DNA from: Streptomyces sp. CB01580
GTDB lineage: Bacteria > Actinomycetota > Actinomycetes > Streptomycetales > Streptomycetaceae
NCBI RefSeq assembly: GCF_001905795.1
Contig: NZ_LIXJ01000023.1
Coordinates: 1-64,000 of the forward strand
DNA: 64,000 nucleotides
Direction of reading: 5' to 3'
Made by a program: the position numbers and the translations under genes. Of this stretch, positions 63,916-64,000 are shown in pieces; positions within the stretch are counted from its first letter, which is position 1, and each line of letters starts with the position of its first letter. The notes under the pieces are model-generated. The model saw only the letters and a list, made by a program, of their open reading frames with translations, searched no databases and was not told the origin of the DNA.

Positions 63916-64000
63916 CGACGGCACCCTCCTCCCGCCGCGCCGTCCTCCCGGACCGCCGCACCGTGCCGGTTTCGCCCGCCTTCCTCCACTATCGGCCCCC
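63916..64000. other. Leader of pncB at window edge
   Basis: Contains the pncB ribosome binding site (GGAGGAGGG on the minus strand, about 63924-63932). The last bases, read on the minus strand, begin GGGGGCCGAT, a half-match to the island's palindrome cut by the window edge. No gene is seen. Confidence 0.4.

Overview
The window is high-GC actinobacterial chromosomal DNA, almost certainly Streptomyces: many GTG starts, purine-rich ribosome binding sites, overlapping stop/start codons, LmbU-type and SARP regulators, monomeric isocitrate dehydrogenase, and families (DUF6479, DUF6328) I know mainly from Streptomyces. I saw no tRNA, rRNA, CRISPR array or complete transposase gene.

Region 1 (1-14.8 kb) is a specialised-metabolite gene cluster. 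The minus-strand arm is an MFS exporter, a luciferase-like monooxygenase and a class II glutamine amidotransferase (asparagine-synthase family) cut by the window edge. The plus-strand arm is a tightly packed operon: P450, aldehyde dehydrogenase, tryptophan halogenase, flavin reductase, free-standing NRPS adenylation-thiolation protein, thioesterase and a second P450. LmbU-like and SARP regulators close the cluster. The flavin-dependent halogenase is very close to the Thal/RebH type. Tryptophan halogenase plus amidotransferase plus an A-T/P450/TE trio is what I recall of the thienodolin (chlorinated thieno-indole carboxamide) pathway, so a thienodolin-like product is the best guess.

Region 2 (15.4-30.0 kb) is housekeeping and respiration: a DHA2-type MFS pump, a glutathionyl-hydroquinone-reductase-like protein, monomeric icd, an SDR, a solitary cytochrome oxidase subunit I, a type II NADH dehydrogenase, an unusually short Rho, and a molybdate system (HTH-TOBE protein, ModA, fused ModBC). 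Region 3 (30.1-35.7 kb) holds small single genes: tyrosine phosphatase, a copper-type promoter with a gene remnant, DUF1992, GNAT, two VOC proteins, DUF6328, DUF6479. Region 4 (35.8-49.2 kb) carries a PaoABC-like three-subunit molybdenum aldehyde oxidoreductase, which would use the nearby molybdate uptake, then an anti-sigma-like ATPase, succinic-semialdehyde-type dehydrogenase, phosphoketolase, endonuclease I, an RlmG-like methyltransferase and an acyl-CoA dehydrogenase.

Region 5 (49.4-64 kb) is a dormancy/hypoxia island. A GAF-GAF DevS/OsdK-type kinase and DevR/OsdR-type regulator lie next to an HTH-PPOX protein, three tandem-domain universal stress proteins, two CBS-BON proteins, Hsp20, an AAA ATPase, a cNMP-binding protein and nicotinate phosphoribosyltransferase, much like the DosR regulon of mycobacteria and the OsdR region of S. 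coelicolor. A 14-bp palindrome, GGGCCGNNCGGCCC, recurs at or near gene starts and is the likely operator. The island also holds decayed remnants of an alcohol dehydrogenase and a CBS protein.

Three copies of a 164-188-bp palindromic element (termini like AAGGGCTGTCCCGTAATC, central hairpin) lie immediately upstream of three plus-strand genes, at 4.2, 15.4 and 42.0 kb. They look like a miniature inverted-repeat element family that has inserted into promoter regions.
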